Notes under the pieces: model-generated
What the model was told of the DNA's origin: nothing
Databases searched by the model: none
The model's input: only the letters and a program-made list of their open reading frames with translations
NCBI GenBank assembly: GCA_002405165.1
Contig: DHLF01000004.1
Coordinates: 229,180-293,179 of the forward strand
Direction of reading: 5' to 3'
Length of the DNA stretch: 64,000 bases
Source: Christensenella sp. UBA4675
Lineage (GTDB): Bacteria; Bacillota; Clostridia; Christensenellales; Borkfalkiaceae
Shown: positions 27,039-36,740 of the stretch, piece after piece
Layout: each line of letters opens with the position of its first letter
Position numbering within the stretch: position 1 is the first letter of the stretch
Position numbers and translations under genes: made by a program

Positions 27039-27931
27039 AATAACCCCTCCGTAAAGTCGTGTCCGTCAAATTTTTCTAAATCGTCGATAGTTTCCCCGGT
27101 ACCCACAAAACTTACGGGTATATCTTCGTCAAAGCTTAAACTTACGACAAATCCGCCTTTTGCAGTTCCGTCTAGTTTAGTTAAAACTACGCTATCTATA
27201 CCTACCGCTTCGTCAAAAACTTTAACTTGACTTACCGCGTTTTGTCCCGTCGTTGCGTCTAGCACGATAAACTTATAAAAGTTTGCTTCGGGATAGTTTC
27301 TTTCAACGGTTCTCGCCATTTTTTTAAGTTCTTCCATTAGGTTAGTTTTAACGTGAAGTCTACCCGCCGTATCTATAATCAAAACGTCGGTTTTTTTAGC
27401 TTTTGCACTATCTATCGCGTCGTATACCACGCTGGACGGGTCGCAACCTTCCGCTTGTTTAATAATTTTAACTTTTGCTCTTTCAGCCCAAACGGTTAGC
27501 TGGTCGGACGCGGCTGCCCTAAACGTATCGGCAACGGCAAGCGTTACGGATTTGCCTTGTTTTGAAAAGTATTTTGCAAGCTTTCCTACCGTCGTAGTTT
27601 TACCTACTCCGTTTACGCCTATCATCATAATAACGGCGGGCGTTTGCACTTCTTCGGCAACGGTTTGATCGAAAATACCTTCTATAAGCTCTTTTAAAAT
27701 TGCGGTAACTTGGTCTTTATCTTTAATTTTTTTCTCTTTAACTTCGTCTTTTAAGTCGCTTACTATCGCTTCTACCGTATTTAAAGATATGTCGGCTGAA
27801 ATTAAAATTTCTTCTAATTCTTCATAAAATTCGTTACCTATTTTACCCGACTTAAACAAAGCCGATAATTTTGCGCTTAAAGAGTCTTTCGTCTTTTTTA
27901 ACGCGGAAAAAATCTTTTTAAATAATCCCAT
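27035..27931 (-). CDS. ftsY: Signal recognition particle receptor FtsY
   Basis: 298 residues with NG domains only: helical N domain (about 10-85), then G1 GVNGVGKTTT, DTFRAAASDQL, DTAGR and TKLDGTAKGG. The long acidic A domain of proteobacterial FtsY is absent, as in many Firmicutes. It docks ribosome-SRP complexes at the membrane. I use the ATG at 27931 because AGGTG is well spaced from it, not the in-frame GTG nine bases upstream. Confidence 0.96.
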   Translation of the reverse strand: MGLFKKIFSALKKTKDSLSAKLSALFKSGKIGNEFYEELEEILISADISLNTVEAIVSDLKDEVKEKKIKDKDQVTAILKELIEGIFDQTVAEEVQTPAVIMMIGVNGVGKTTTVGKLAKYFSKQGKSVTLAVADTFRAAASDQLTVWAERAKVKIIKQAEGCDPSSVVYDAIDSAKAKKTDVLIIDTAGRLHVKTNLMEELKKMARTVERNYPEANFYKFIVLDATTGQNAVSQVKVFDEAVGIDSVVLTKLDGTAKGGFVVSLSFDEDIPVSFVGTGETIDDLEKFDGHDFTEGLF

Positions 27932-28022
27932 TTTATTCACCTTTTAAATTTAAAGAAACCAAAACGAAAAGTCTTGATTTCTTTAATTTATCTTAATTTT
28001 TAATAAGTTAAAAAATAATGTT

Positions 28023-31000
28023 TTACTTATTTAATCCCATTCTGTCAACGTCGGTCAATTTTACGCTTACGGTTTTAGATACGCCTTTTTCGGGCATTGT
28101 TACGCCGTATAAAGCGTCCGCTCTTTCCATAGTCGGCTTTTTGTGCGTGATAACTATAAACTGAGTATCTTCCGAGAATTTCTTTAAGTAGTTAGCAAAA
28201 CGCGCAACGTTCGCGTCGTCTAGCGGAGCTTCTATTTCGTCCAATACGCAGAACGGCAACGGACGAAGTTTTAAAATTGCAAATAATATTGCTATTGCGG
28301 TTAACGCTTGCTCTCCACCCGACAATAAGCTTATGCTCTTTAACGATTTTCCCGGAGGTTGAGCTTTTATTTCGATTCCCGCGTCTAACGGGTCTTGACC
28401 TTCTTCTACGGGTTCAATGCAAAGGTCTGCGTCTCCACCGCCGAACATAACTTTAAATATCGTTTTGAAATAATCTCTGATTTGAGAAAATCCTTGATTA
28501 AATCTCTTTTGTAAATCGTCGGTGATAAGTTTTACAGCCTTGTCTATATCGTCGGCGCCCTTTTCGGCGTCTTCTTTTTCGGCGAGTAACGTTAAGTATT
28601 CGTTATTATCGTCTTCGTATTCTTGCGGAGCGTTGGGGTTGATAGGTCCTAAAAAGTTGATTCTGGTCCTTAACCTTTTCATTTCTTGCAAGCCGTTTTC
28701 TACATCGTAACCTTCTTGCTTAAATTCTATACATTCGGGATATGTAAGTTGATAAGAAGAGTAAACTTTTTCACCTAAAAATTCTAGGTCGGAGTCTATT
28801 TTTACAAGTCCGTTTTCTTGAACGTGTTTCTTTTCGTTTAAATCGGTTATTTGACCGTTTAAATACGTTCTCTTTTCTTCGTCTTGTTTTAAAAGCTCGT
28901 TAAGCTCTTTCTTTCTCTCTAAAAGTTTGTTTAATTCTTCTTTTAAAGAGTTAAGTTCGGCTTGTTCTTCTTCGGACAACGCTTTTTTATCCGCGTCTTT
29001 TTGAATATCGCTAATTTTTTGATTGTCTGCCGATATTAAAGCATTGTTCTTTTCTATTTGTTCTTGATAAGCTTTAATAGAAATAGCAATTTTTTTCTTT
29101 TCGCCTTCTAAATTGATTAGTTCTTGACGCTTTTCGGCAAGCTCCGTTTGAAGAACGGTTCTTTGTTCAACTAATTCGTCCTTTTCACGCTTTAAGGCGT
29201 CGAAATTCTCTTTTTGTTTTACGCTGTCGGAAGAAATTGCGTTTCTTTCTTCCATAAGCTTTTTGTTACCCTTGCTTGCGTCCGAATACTGACTGCTAAG
29301 TCCCGATAACTTTTCGTTAATTATTTTTAAAGCTTCCGTATAACTGTCTATATCCGCCTTTACGGTGTCGTAAGCGGTGGTGATACCGGCTAGTTTTTCT
29401 TTAATATCGGAAATTTCTTGTTTTAAAGTAGAATAAGATTCGTTTAGACTGTTAAGCTCTTCGAACAGACTTTCGCTTTTAGAAGTAAGCTCGTCCTTTT
29501 GCCTTTTTAAATCTATCATTAAGCGACTTTTTTCGCCAATAACTTTTTCTAAATCTCCTACTTGTTGACCTGCGGAAAGAAGCCCAGAAGAGTTTTGTTT
29601 TACCGTTCCGCCCGTCATACTTCCGTTAGGATTGTAAACTTGTCCGTCAAGCGTTACTATTTTAAAGGCAAAACGATATGCTTTTGCAATTCTTAAAGCG
29701 GATTCCGTATCTTGACAAATTAAGGTGTTTCCCAAAAGGTGTTGAACGATAGGTCTAAATTCTTCATCAAACCTAATTAGTTCGGTTGCAAGTCCTATTG
29801 CTCCGCGTTCTCTTTTCGCGCTTTTGGTATCCTGCATATCCGTTCTTGGCTTTACGCTGGTTAAAGGTAAGCACGTTAAACGACCTATTTTATTTACCTT
29901 TAAATATTCCAAAACGTATTTCGCGTCGTCAGGAGTAGAAGTTATAACGTGTTGTGCGCTTGCGCCCAAAGCCGTTTCGATAGCGACTTCGTAATTCTTT
30001 TCGGTAGATATTACGCTTGCGACCAACCCTTTAATTTTACTGTTTAAATTAGAATTGGTTTTTGCGTCTTTCATAATACGTTGAACTACGCCGTTGTAAC
30101 CTTCGTAAGAATCTTTTATTCTCGAATAAACGCTATATTTAGACTGCAACGCCGACAACTCGGAATTTAGGTTAAACATTTTTTCGCCCAAACTCTCTAT
30201 CTTATCGTCGATAGAAGCAATTTCTTGCTCTTTTTTATCGCATTTTTCCTTGTATACGGAAAGCGTTTCTTCTTTTTCTTTAAGTTGATTTTCGCATTTT
30301 TCTTTTGCAAAAACGGTTTGCTTATATTTTTCTTTTAATTCGTTAAGCTTTTCTACTACTTCTTTTTGACGAGCGGTTATAACGCTTTGCTCGGCTTCTA
30401 GCGAGCCTAAGCTTTGCATTACTTTCGCTAAATTTTCAGCACTTTCCAAAGCTTTGTTATGCGCGGATTCTTGTTCTAACTCGCCTTCGTCAATCTTGAT
30501 GGTTAAAGAAGATATTTTTGAATTTAGGTCGGAAATTTTTTCAGATAAAACCTTTATTTCTTCTTCTAAAACTTGTCTTTTTTCGCCATCTTCTTTATCG
30601 TCGTTCATTAAGTTTTCTATCGAAAAACGAGCGGAAGTATTTTCTTTAATTAAACGGTCTATTTCGGTCTTTAAAAAGCTAATTCTTTCGTTATAAACTT
30701 TAACTTCCCCTTCTTTTTGGGTTGCGCCTACGGTTTTATCTAATATTTTAGCGTTTAATGTCGCCATTTCGCCGTCCAAACTACCCGATTCAGCGCTATG
30801 TTGGTTGTATTGATACTGCGCTTCGTTTAAAGCCGACGTAAAAGACGATATTTCTTCTTTTATGCCGTCTATTTTTCTATTTAAAGCTTCCCTTTTGCCG
30901 TTCGCGCTTTCGTAGTTGTAAACATAATTGTTTATTTCGTGGAATTTTAACTCTTTTGAAAGACGATTAAATTCGTTTGTTTTTTCAGCGGCGGCGGCTT

Positions 31001-31616
31001 TCGGGGCTAATCTTTTTTCCAAATCGGATACCCTTACCGCTTGTTGGCGTATAAACTCTCTCGTTTTTTGCAGGCTTCTTTCGGTTTCGAGCTTATTCTT
31101 TTTAGCTTTCGCTATTCCTACCGCTTCTTCAAAAATTGCCCTACGGTCTTCGGGTTTAGACGACATAATATCGCTTACCTTTCCCTGTCCGATTATAGAA
31201 TAACCTTCTTTACTTATTCCTACGTCGTGCAAGTTGTTTATTATATCTTTAAGTCTTGCTTGTTCTCTATTGATAAAGTATGCGCTTTCTCCGTCCCTAT
31301 AAAGTTTTCTGGTAAATATTACTTCTTCAAAAGGTAATTCTTTAAATGAATTATCCTTATTGTCGAAAAACAAACTTACTTCGCAATAAGAAATTGCTTT
31401 TCTGTTTTCGGTACCGTTAAATATAACGTCCGTCATACTAGAACCACGCAATTGTTTTGCGCTCGTCTCTCCTATTACCCATTTAATAGCGTCCGCAACG
31501 TTACTTTTTCCGCAACCGTTTGGTCCGACTATTCCCGTTACCCCGTTTTCGAAAACGATGGTTTCTTTGTCGGCAAATGATTTAAATCCTACTAGCTCTA
31601 TTTTTGTAAGTCCCAC
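28023..31616 (-). CDS. smc: Chromosome partition protein SMC
   Basis: 1197 residues, a standard SMC: N-terminal ATPase half with GPNGCGKSN (about 32-40), a long coiled coil, the hinge (about 515-680, with GAIGLA and MTGGTV), a second coiled coil, and the C-terminal half with LLSGGEQALTA and CVLDEIEAPLDD. It forms the condensin ring with ScpA/ScpB, which are not in this window. The start is GTG with GGAG upstream, 2 bases after the rnc stop codon. Confidence 0.97.
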   Translation of the reverse strand: MGLTKIELVGFKSFADKETIVFENGVTGIVGPNGCGKSNVADAIKWVIGETSAKQLRGSSMTDVIFNGTENRKAISYCEVSLFFDNKDNSFKELPFEEVIFTRKLYRDGESAYFINREQARLKDIINNLHDVGISKEGYSIIGQGKVSDIMSSKPEDRRAIFEEAVGIAKAKKNKLETERSLQKTREFIRQQAVRVSDLEKRLAPKAAAAEKTNEFNRLSKELKFHEINNYVYNYESANGKREALNRKIDGIKEEISSFTSALNEAQYQYNQHSAESGSLDGEMATLNAKILDKTVGATQKEGEVKVYNERISFLKTEIDRLIKENTSARFSIENLMNDDKEDGEKRQVLEEEIKVLSEKISDLNSKISSLTIKIDEGELEQESAHNKALESAENLAKVMQSLGSLEAEQSVITARQKEVVEKLNELKEKYKQTVFAKEKCENQLKEKEETLSVYKEKCDKKEQEIASIDDKIESLGEKMFNLNSELSALQSKYSVYSRIKDSYEGYNGVVQRIMKDAKTNSNLNSKIKGLVASVISTEKNYEVAIETALGASAQHVITSTPDDAKYVLEYLKVNKIGRLTCLPLTSVKPRTDMQDTKSAKRERGAIGLATELIRFDEEFRPIVQHLLGNTLICQDTESALRIAKAYRFAFKIVTLDGQVYNPNGSMTGGTVKQNSSGLLSAGQQVGDLEKVIGEKSRLMIDLKRQKDELTSKSESLFEELNSLNESYSTLKQEISDIKEKLAGITTAYDTVKADIDSYTEALKIINEKLSGLSSQYSDASKGNKKLMEERNAISSDSVKQKENFDALKREKDELVEQRTVLQTELAEKRQELINLEGEKKKIAISIKAYQEQIEKNNALISADNQKISDIQKDADKKALSEEEQAELNSLKEELNKLLERKKELNELLKQDEEKRTYLNGQITDLNEKKHVQENGLVKIDSDLEFLGEKVYSSYQLTYPECIEFKQEGYDVENGLQEMKRLRTRINFLGPINPNAPQEYEDDNNEYLTLLAEKEDAEKGADDIDKAVKLITDDLQKRFNQGFSQIRDYFKTIFKVMFGGGDADLCIEPVEEGQDPLDAGIEIKAQPPGKSLKSISLLSGGEQALTAIAILFAILKLRPLPFCVLDEIEAPLDDANVARFANYLKKFSEDTQFIVITHKKPTMERADALYGVTMPEKGVSKTVSVKLTDVDRMGLNK

Positions 31617-31618
31617 TT

Positions 31619-32440
31619 TTATTTTGCTCCGTTATTTTTTTGATTTTTTTTAAATATGTTTGCGCTATTTTTAATTAAAGCTTTTTTATTGTAATTTACG
31701 TTATTTTTACGTTTTTTGTTTGTAGTATTTTTATTTATTCCTTTCGGAAAATTTTGTTTTTTTAATTTTTTCCCTTTATATATTTCTAAGGCTTTTTTTG
31801 CGCATAGTTGTTCCGCAACCGATTTTTTATTTCCCGTATCGCTACATATTTGTTTGTTTTGAACAAATAACGCAACGGTAAACGTCGGGTTGTTACTGGG
31901 TCCGATTTGCGATAAAACTTTATATGTCGGAACGCCCATTTTTTTACTTTGAGTATATACTTGCAATTCACTTTTATAATCTACCGTTTTTTCCTTAACC
32001 CTATCGGTTAAAAGAGTGGAATAAATAAATTTTTTAGCGACTTCTATTCCGCCGTCTAAATATAGTCCCCCTACAATAGCTTCGTATAAATCTTCACAAA
32101 TACTGTTTTTATCTCTATCGCTTTCGTTTCCGACACCTAGAAGTAAAAATTTATTTAAGCCTATTTTGCGTGTTGTTTCGGCAAGCGGTACGCTGGAAAC
32201 GTATTTTTGCTTTTCGCTTGTCAAAACGCCTTCTCTAAATTCTTTATCCCTTAAAAATAAGTATTCCGCAACGACCATTCCGAGTACGGAATCCCCCAAA
32301 AATTCAAGCCTTTCGTTACTTTCGCTAGACTTGTTTTCGTTGGAAAAAGACGAATGAACGAAACACGTTCTAAGTAAATTTTTATCTTTAAAAACGTAAC
32401 CTAGCGTTTTTTCTACTTCACTTAATTCAAAAATTCCCAT
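31619..32440 (-). CDS. rnc: Ribonuclease III with basic C-terminal tail
   Basis: 273 residues. The RNase III signature ERLEFLGDSVLG (about 42-53) and the second acidic site EDLYEAIVGGLYLDGG are intact. A double-stranded RNA-binding domain follows (about 155-225). The last 45 residues are an Asn/Lys-rich extension not found in most RNase III proteins, perhaps extra RNA contact. It cuts double-stranded rRNA precursors and mRNAs. Its start overlaps the plsX stop codon by one base. Confidence 0.94.
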   Translation of the reverse strand: MGIFELSEVEKTLGYVFKDKNLLRTCFVHSSFSNENKSSESNERLEFLGDSVLGMVVAEYLFLRDKEFREGVLTSEKQKYVSSVPLAETTRKIGLNKFLLLGVGNESDRDKNSICEDLYEAIVGGLYLDGGIEVAKKFIYSTLLTDRVKEKTVDYKSELQVYTQSKKMGVPTYKVLSQIGPSNNPTFTVALFVQNKQICSDTGNKKSVAEQLCAKKALEIYKGKKLKKQNFPKGINKNTTNKKRKNNVNYNKKALIKNSANIFKKNQKNNGAK

Positions 32441-33453
32441 TAGTTTTGTTCTAATTCTTTACCGATAGCTTCTCTTACGCAACCCACAACGTCGCTTTCA
32501 ACGGCAGTAAAAGCTTGCGTAATACATTTTGCAACGCAGTCCGAATCGCTTGCGCCGTGAGCCTTTATCATTATTTTTTCAACGCCCATAAATACAGCTC
32601 CGCCTATTTTGTTAAAGTCGATTTTTTCTTTCATTCCGCTAATTGTCTTTTTAAGGAATAAATAGCCGATTTTAGCCCAAAACGAAGATTTAATTCCTTG
32701 TTTTAAAAGCGTTGTAACGGTTTTAGCCCCGCCTTCTAACGCTTTTAAAGCTATGTTTCCGTCAAAGCCGTCCGCAACCAAAACGTCGTATTTACCCGAC
32801 ACCATATCTCTTGCTTCCATATTTCCAACGAAATTTATATTAGGATTTTCGCTTAAAAGTTTAAAAACTTCTTTCGTTAATTCGCAACCTTTTTTGTCTT
32901 CCGTTCCGTTGGATATAAGCGCGACTCTGGGTTTAGATATTTTTTCCACTTTTTGCATATAGCTAGAACCCATTAAAGCAAACTGAACCAAATTTTCTTT
33001 TTTGCAGTCTACGTTTGCCCCACTGTCTATAAGCATAACTTTACCGCCCGTAAGAGTCGGAATAAGCGGAGCGAGTGCAGGACGTAAAACGCCGTCTATT
33101 CTGCCTACTTTAAAAATTCCGCTTGCAAGTACCGCCCCCGTCGAACCCGTAGAAACAAACGCTTTTGCGTCTTCGTCTTCTTTTAAAACTTTACATGCTT
33201 TAATTAAAGAAGAATCGGGTTTTTTACGAATTGCTTCCATAGGCGCGTCGTTACAAGTAATTACTTCGGTAGAATTTACTACTTCTACCCTTTCTTTATC
33301 GTAAGATAAATCCTTTAACGCGCTATTTATTTCTTCTTCCGGACCAACGAGAACCACTTTGAAATCTTTATTGAACGATAAAGATTTTATCGCCCCTTTA
33401 ACGACTTCTTGAACTTTTTTATCTCCACCGCAAGTATCTACTACTATTTTCAT
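32440..33453 (-). CDS. plsX: Phosphate acyltransferase PlsX
   Basis: 337 residues with the PlsX N-terminus VVDTCGGD (normally DAMGGD), the segments STGSTGAVLA and LIDSGANVDCK, and VADGFDGNIALK. PlsX makes acyl-phosphate from acyl-ACP for phosphatidic acid synthesis. In Bacillus, fabD, fabG and acpP lie between plsX and rnc; here they are missing and plsX abuts rnc. No FapR-type operator was recognised upstream. AGGAG precedes the ATG. Confidence 0.94.
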   Translation of the reverse strand: MKIVVDTCGGDKKVQEVVKGAIKSLSFNKDFKVVLVGPEEEINSALKDLSYDKERVEVVNSTEVITCNDAPMEAIRKKPDSSLIKACKVLKEDEDAKAFVSTGSTGAVLASGIFKVGRIDGVLRPALAPLIPTLTGGKVMLIDSGANVDCKKENLVQFALMGSSYMQKVEKISKPRVALISNGTEDKKGCELTKEVFKLLSENPNINFVGNMEARDMVSGKYDVLVADGFDGNIALKALEGGAKTVTTLLKQGIKSSFWAKIGYLFLKKTISGMKEKIDFNKIGGAVFMGVEKIMIKAHGASDSDCVAKCITQAFTAVESDVVGCVREAIGKELEQN

Positions 33454-33545
33454 AATTTTCTCCTATAAAATAGAAAATCTTTTTGCATTTTTGCCGTACG
33501 ATTTTTTCCGAACGGCTTATTTAATTATTTTCTTATGTTAAATTT

Positions 33546-34139
33546 TTAAATTTCTCTTCTACCCGATAAAGCTCTCGACAAAGAATTTACGTCGGCGTAT
33601 TCAATATCCGTGCCTACCGCTATGCCGTTGGCAAGTCTTGTAACTTTTATACCCAAAGGTTTTACCAAAGAAGCTATATAAATTGCGGTAGCTTCCCCTT
33701 CTACGTCGGGGTTAGTAGCCATAATTATTTCTTTAACTCCGCCTTGCGACACCCTTTGCAAAAGTTCCTTTATTCTTATATCGTCGGGACCTATGCCTTG
33801 CAAAGGATTTATCGTGCCGTGTAAAACGTGATAAACGCCGTTGAATTCGTTTATTTTTTCAAAAGCGATAACGTCTTTGGGTTCTTTTACCACGCAAATA
33901 ACGTCCGATTTCCTGTTTTTACAAATAGGACAAACGTCTTCTTGCGAAAAATTACCGCAAACGCTACAAAACTTTACGTTTTTCTTAACGTTTTTTATGC
34001 TTTCTATTAAAGAATCGACTTCTTGATTCGTCATGGATATAACTTTATACGCATATCTTTGTGCGGTTTTTTGTCCCACGCCGGGAAGACGAGTAAATTC
34101 GTTTATAAGTCTACCGATAGGCTCTATAAATATTCCCAT
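33546..34139 (-). CDS. recR: Recombination mediator RecR
   Basis: 197 residues, the standard size. It shows the helix-hairpin-helix LPGVGQKTAQRYA (19-31), the four-Cys zinc finger CSVCGNF...CPIC (about 58-73), and the TOPRIM domain (about 80-175). It works with RecO/RecF to load RecA on gaps. Its start overlaps the ybaB stop codon by one base, the conserved dnaX-ybaB-recR order. Confidence 0.97.
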   Translation of the reverse strand: MGIFIEPIGRLINEFTRLPGVGQKTAQRYAYKVISMTNQEVDSLIESIKNVKKNVKFCSVCGNFSQEDVCPICKNRKSDVICVVKEPKDVIAFEKINEFNGVYHVLHGTINPLQGIGPDDIRIKELLQRVSQGGVKEIIMATNPDVEGEATAIYIASLVKPLGIKVTRLANGIAVGTDIEYADVNSLSRALSGRREI

Positions 34140-34462
34140 TATAAACCTGCTCCGTAAAGCTTGTTTTCCCCTACGAATTCGTCGATTTTTTTATAAGCGT
34201 CGTTTAACGCTACGACTATTAAGTCCTCTAACATTTCTAAATCTTCAACGTCTACTATTTCGGGCGAAATAGTTATACCTTTTACGATTTTTTTACCGTT
34301 TAAAATTACTTTTATAGCTCCGCTTGCAGATACCCCTTCGAATTCCTTTTCTTCTAATTCCGATTGAGCCTTTTCCATTTCGGCTTGCATTTTTTGAGCT
34401 TGTTTCATAAGCTGTTGCATTTGATTGCCACCGCCAAAACCGCCGAATCCGCCTTTATACAT
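34139..34462 (-). CDS. YbaB/EbfC nucleoid-associated protein
   Basis: 107 residues. A Gly-rich start (GGFGGFGGGNQ) leads into the long helix MQQLMKQAQKMQAEMEKAQ and the family core VKVILNGK-like strand (IKVILNGKKIVKGI). It binds DNA as a dimer. It sits between dnaX and recR, 12 bases after dnaX, exactly as in most bacteria. Confidence 0.95.
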   Translation of the reverse strand: MYKGGFGGFGGGNQMQQLMKQAQKMQAEMEKAQSELEEKEFEGVSASGAIKVILNGKKIVKGITISPEIVDVEDLEMLEDLIVVALNDAYKKIDEFVGENKLYGAGL

Positions 34463-34474
34463 ATTAAAATCTCC

Positions 34475-36169
34475 TTAATTTATTATTTTATCTTTTCCGA
34501 ACAATTCGACTACTTGTTTATATTGTTCGTCTATTTCGTCTTGTTTTTGCTTTTCGTTGCTCTTTTCCGCTATTTCGGTTTCCAAAGAACAAACTTCTTT
34601 AACAGTTTTTTCTATAATCGCAAAATTGTCGGGCTTGGTAAGTAAAGAATAATCGCCTTCTCCGTCGGCGTAAATAATAAGTCTCCCGTCCTTTACTTCC
34701 GCAAGTCTTTCGCTACAAACGGCGTATAAGGTAATACTCGTTCTTCTCAGCGCCCTTATAACCGTACCCCAAACCCTTTTATCTTCTAATTTAACTTCCT
34801 TTTTGGGTAAAGGTTTAACTCCCGTAACGAATTCAGTTATAGGTTTACTTAACTTGACTTCTTCAAGGTTTTCTTCTTTTTGCGTTATAGGTTGTTTTAT
34901 TTCGCTAGACTCTACAAAACCCGCTTGACTTTTTTCGGTATGAGCAAAATCCTTTTTTACCTCGTTTAATTCTTCTTTTGCGTTTACCGTTTGTGAAAAA
35001 CTAACTTTTACGCTACCGTTTAAAATATTTTCAAGCTTTTTTTCCAGTTCTCCCACTCTAAGCGCTAAGCTTTCTATCGAATAATCGCTTTTTTTTGCGC
35101 TCGCCTTTAAAATTGCCGTTTCAAGTATTATTCTAGGCTGAGAAGAATACCTTATTTCGCCTTCGGCAAAAGACAAAATTTCCATTATTCTTAAAAAATC
35201 TTCGTCGGAATATTTTTCGCCCAAATTTTTTAACGCGTTATATTTGTCTTGCGTGAGCGATAAATAATTTCCGTTTGCGGTAGAACATATTAAAGTTTCC
35301 CTTAAACATTCTATCAAATCTTTAAAAATCATTCCTACGCTTTTTCCGCTTTTGACAAATTCGTCTACCTGCTTTAAAGCTTCGCCTTTACGGGAAGATA
35401 AGATATTTTCGATTAAAACGTAATTTTCTTTATCGTCGGTCGCGCCCATTACTTCTAAAACTTTTTTTAAAGTAATTTCGCCTTCGCAAAAAGATACGCA
35501 TATTTCCGCAACCGATAAGCAATCTCTTACGCAACCTTCCCCTGCGCGAGCAATGTATTTTACGGCGTCTTGTTCGTAACTTCTTCCTATTTCGTCAAAT
35601 ATTTCGCCAACGTGTTTTGCCAAAACGTCCGTTTCTACAAGACGGAAATCGAAACGCATACAACGCGATAAAATAGTAGTGGGAATTTTGTATACTTCGG
35701 TAGTAGCTAATATAAACACCGCGTGCGCGGGCGGTTCTTCCAGCGTTTTAAGTAGCGCGTTAAAAGCTTCCCCCGTAAGCATATGCACTTCGTCTATTAT
35801 ATACACTTTATATTTCCCGACTACCGGCGGATAGGAAATTTTATCCCTTATTTCCCTTACGTTTTCGACTTTATTGTTACTTGCCGCGTCTATTTCGAAT
35901 ACGTCGGGCGTGTTAGGATTGTCAAGCGCCAAACAGTTTTTGCATTTTCCGCACGGCGAGCCGTTTTCGGGCGAAAGGCAATTTATGGCTTTTGCAAATA
36001 TTTTTGCGGTGGACGTTTTCCCCGTCCCCCTTGCCCCGCAAAACAAATAGGCGTGCCCTATTTTATTGGATTTTATTTGATTTATTAAAGTTGTCGTTAC
36101 GTGTTCTTGCCCTATAACTTTATCAAAAGTTTTAGGACGAAAACGCCTGTACAACGCCTGATATGCCAT
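34475..36169 (-). CDS. dnaX: DNA polymerase III subunit tau/gamma
   Basis: 564 residues. AAA+ clamp-loader ATPase with CGARGTGKTSTAK (about 44-56), the zinc Cys cluster CLSPENGSPCGKCKNC, DEVHML, and the SRC motif (ILSRCMRFDF). Residues about 360-564 are the variable tau region. At codons 358-361 an uninterrupted run of eight As (35089-35096) forms a slippery site; a -1 shift there would end after about 11 more codons and give a gamma-like short form. The start overlaps the sigma factor stop codon by one base. Confidence 0.96.
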   Translation of the reverse strand: MAYQALYRRFRPKTFDKVIGQEHVTTTLINQIKSNKIGHAYLFCGARGTGKTSTAKIFAKAINCLSPENGSPCGKCKNCLALDNPNTPDVFEIDAASNNKVENVREIRDKISYPPVVGKYKVYIIDEVHMLTGEAFNALLKTLEEPPAHAVFILATTEVYKIPTTILSRCMRFDFRLVETDVLAKHVGEIFDEIGRSYEQDAVKYIARAGEGCVRDCLSVAEICVSFCEGEITLKKVLEVMGATDDKENYVLIENILSSRKGEALKQVDEFVKSGKSVGMIFKDLIECLRETLICSTANGNYLSLTQDKYNALKNLGEKYSDEDFLRIMEILSFAEGEIRYSSQPRIILETAILKASAKKSDYSIESLALRVGELEKKLENILNGSVKVSFSQTVNAKEELNEVKKDFAHTEKSQAGFVESSEIKQPITQKEENLEEVKLSKPITEFVTGVKPLPKKEVKLEDKRVWGTVIRALRRTSITLYAVCSERLAEVKDGRLIIYADGEGDYSLLTKPDNFAIIEKTVKEVCSLETEIAEKSNEKQKQDEIDEQYKQVVELFGKDKIIN

Positions 36170-36723
36170 TAGTTGTTATCTCCCGATAATTTTCTTTTTA
36201 TTCTTTGCAACGCATTGTCGCAAGTTTTTGGACTTCTGCCGAGTTTTTGCGCTATTTCTACGTAAGAATATCCTTCCGTAAATAAATTTAAAACTTTTAA
36301 TTCGAAAGGCGATAAATCTTCCTTTGCTTTTTCTAATAACGCGTCGAATTTTTCCTTGAAAATTATTTTATCTTCTAAATTGTCCCCGACTTTTTTTAAC
36401 TCCTTTTCACATTCGTTTATGTCTAAGGAATTATTTAGCGGTAAGTTTTTTACGGACAACATTTTTTTAACCGCTTTTATAATATTGGTTTTTATACAGG
36501 TAAACGCAAAATTTTTAAAACTCGATTTACCGTTATAATATTCGACCGCTTTTACAAGTCCTAGCGTCCCTTCCTGAACAACGTCTTCTATATCCGCGCC
36601 TATGCAATATACCGAATGAGCATAACATAAAACCGCGTTTTTATATCTTAAATATATCTCGTCGAAAGCGTCTTTTTGCCCTTGTTTGTAAGCTAAAACT
36701 AATTGTTCGTCCGTCAACTTCAT
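36169..36723 (-). CDS. sigH: SigH-like sigma-70 family factor
   Basis: 184 residues. Region 2 (LVLAYKQGQKDAFDEIYLRY, then EDVVQEGTLGLVKAVEYY) and region 4 (LTEGYSYVEIAQKLGRSPKT) are clear, with no region 1.1 or 3. The segment KNFAFTCIKTNIIKAVK and LPLNNSLDI is like Bacillus SigH, and the mrnC-rlmB-sigma order is the SigH locus. SigH starts the sporulation programme or competence. I use the ATG at 36723 because AAAGGA precedes it; a longer frame to 36783 lies inside rlmB. The symbol rests on synteny and pattern. Confidence 0.82.
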   Translation of the reverse strand: MKLTDEQLVLAYKQGQKDAFDEIYLRYKNAVLCYAHSVYCIGADIEDVVQEGTLGLVKAVEYYNGKSSFKNFAFTCIKTNIIKAVKKMLSVKNLPLNNSLDINECEKELKKVGDNLEDKIIFKEKFDALLEKAKEDLSPFELKVLNLFTEGYSYVEIAQKLGRSPKTCDNALQRIKRKLSGDNN

Positions 36724-36740
36724 TTTTTCCTTTAAGTTTA

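Noticed and set aside
33454..33545. Possible FapR operator before plsX
   Set aside because: Searched for the known TTAGTACCTGATACTAA-type palindrome and saw nothing like it.
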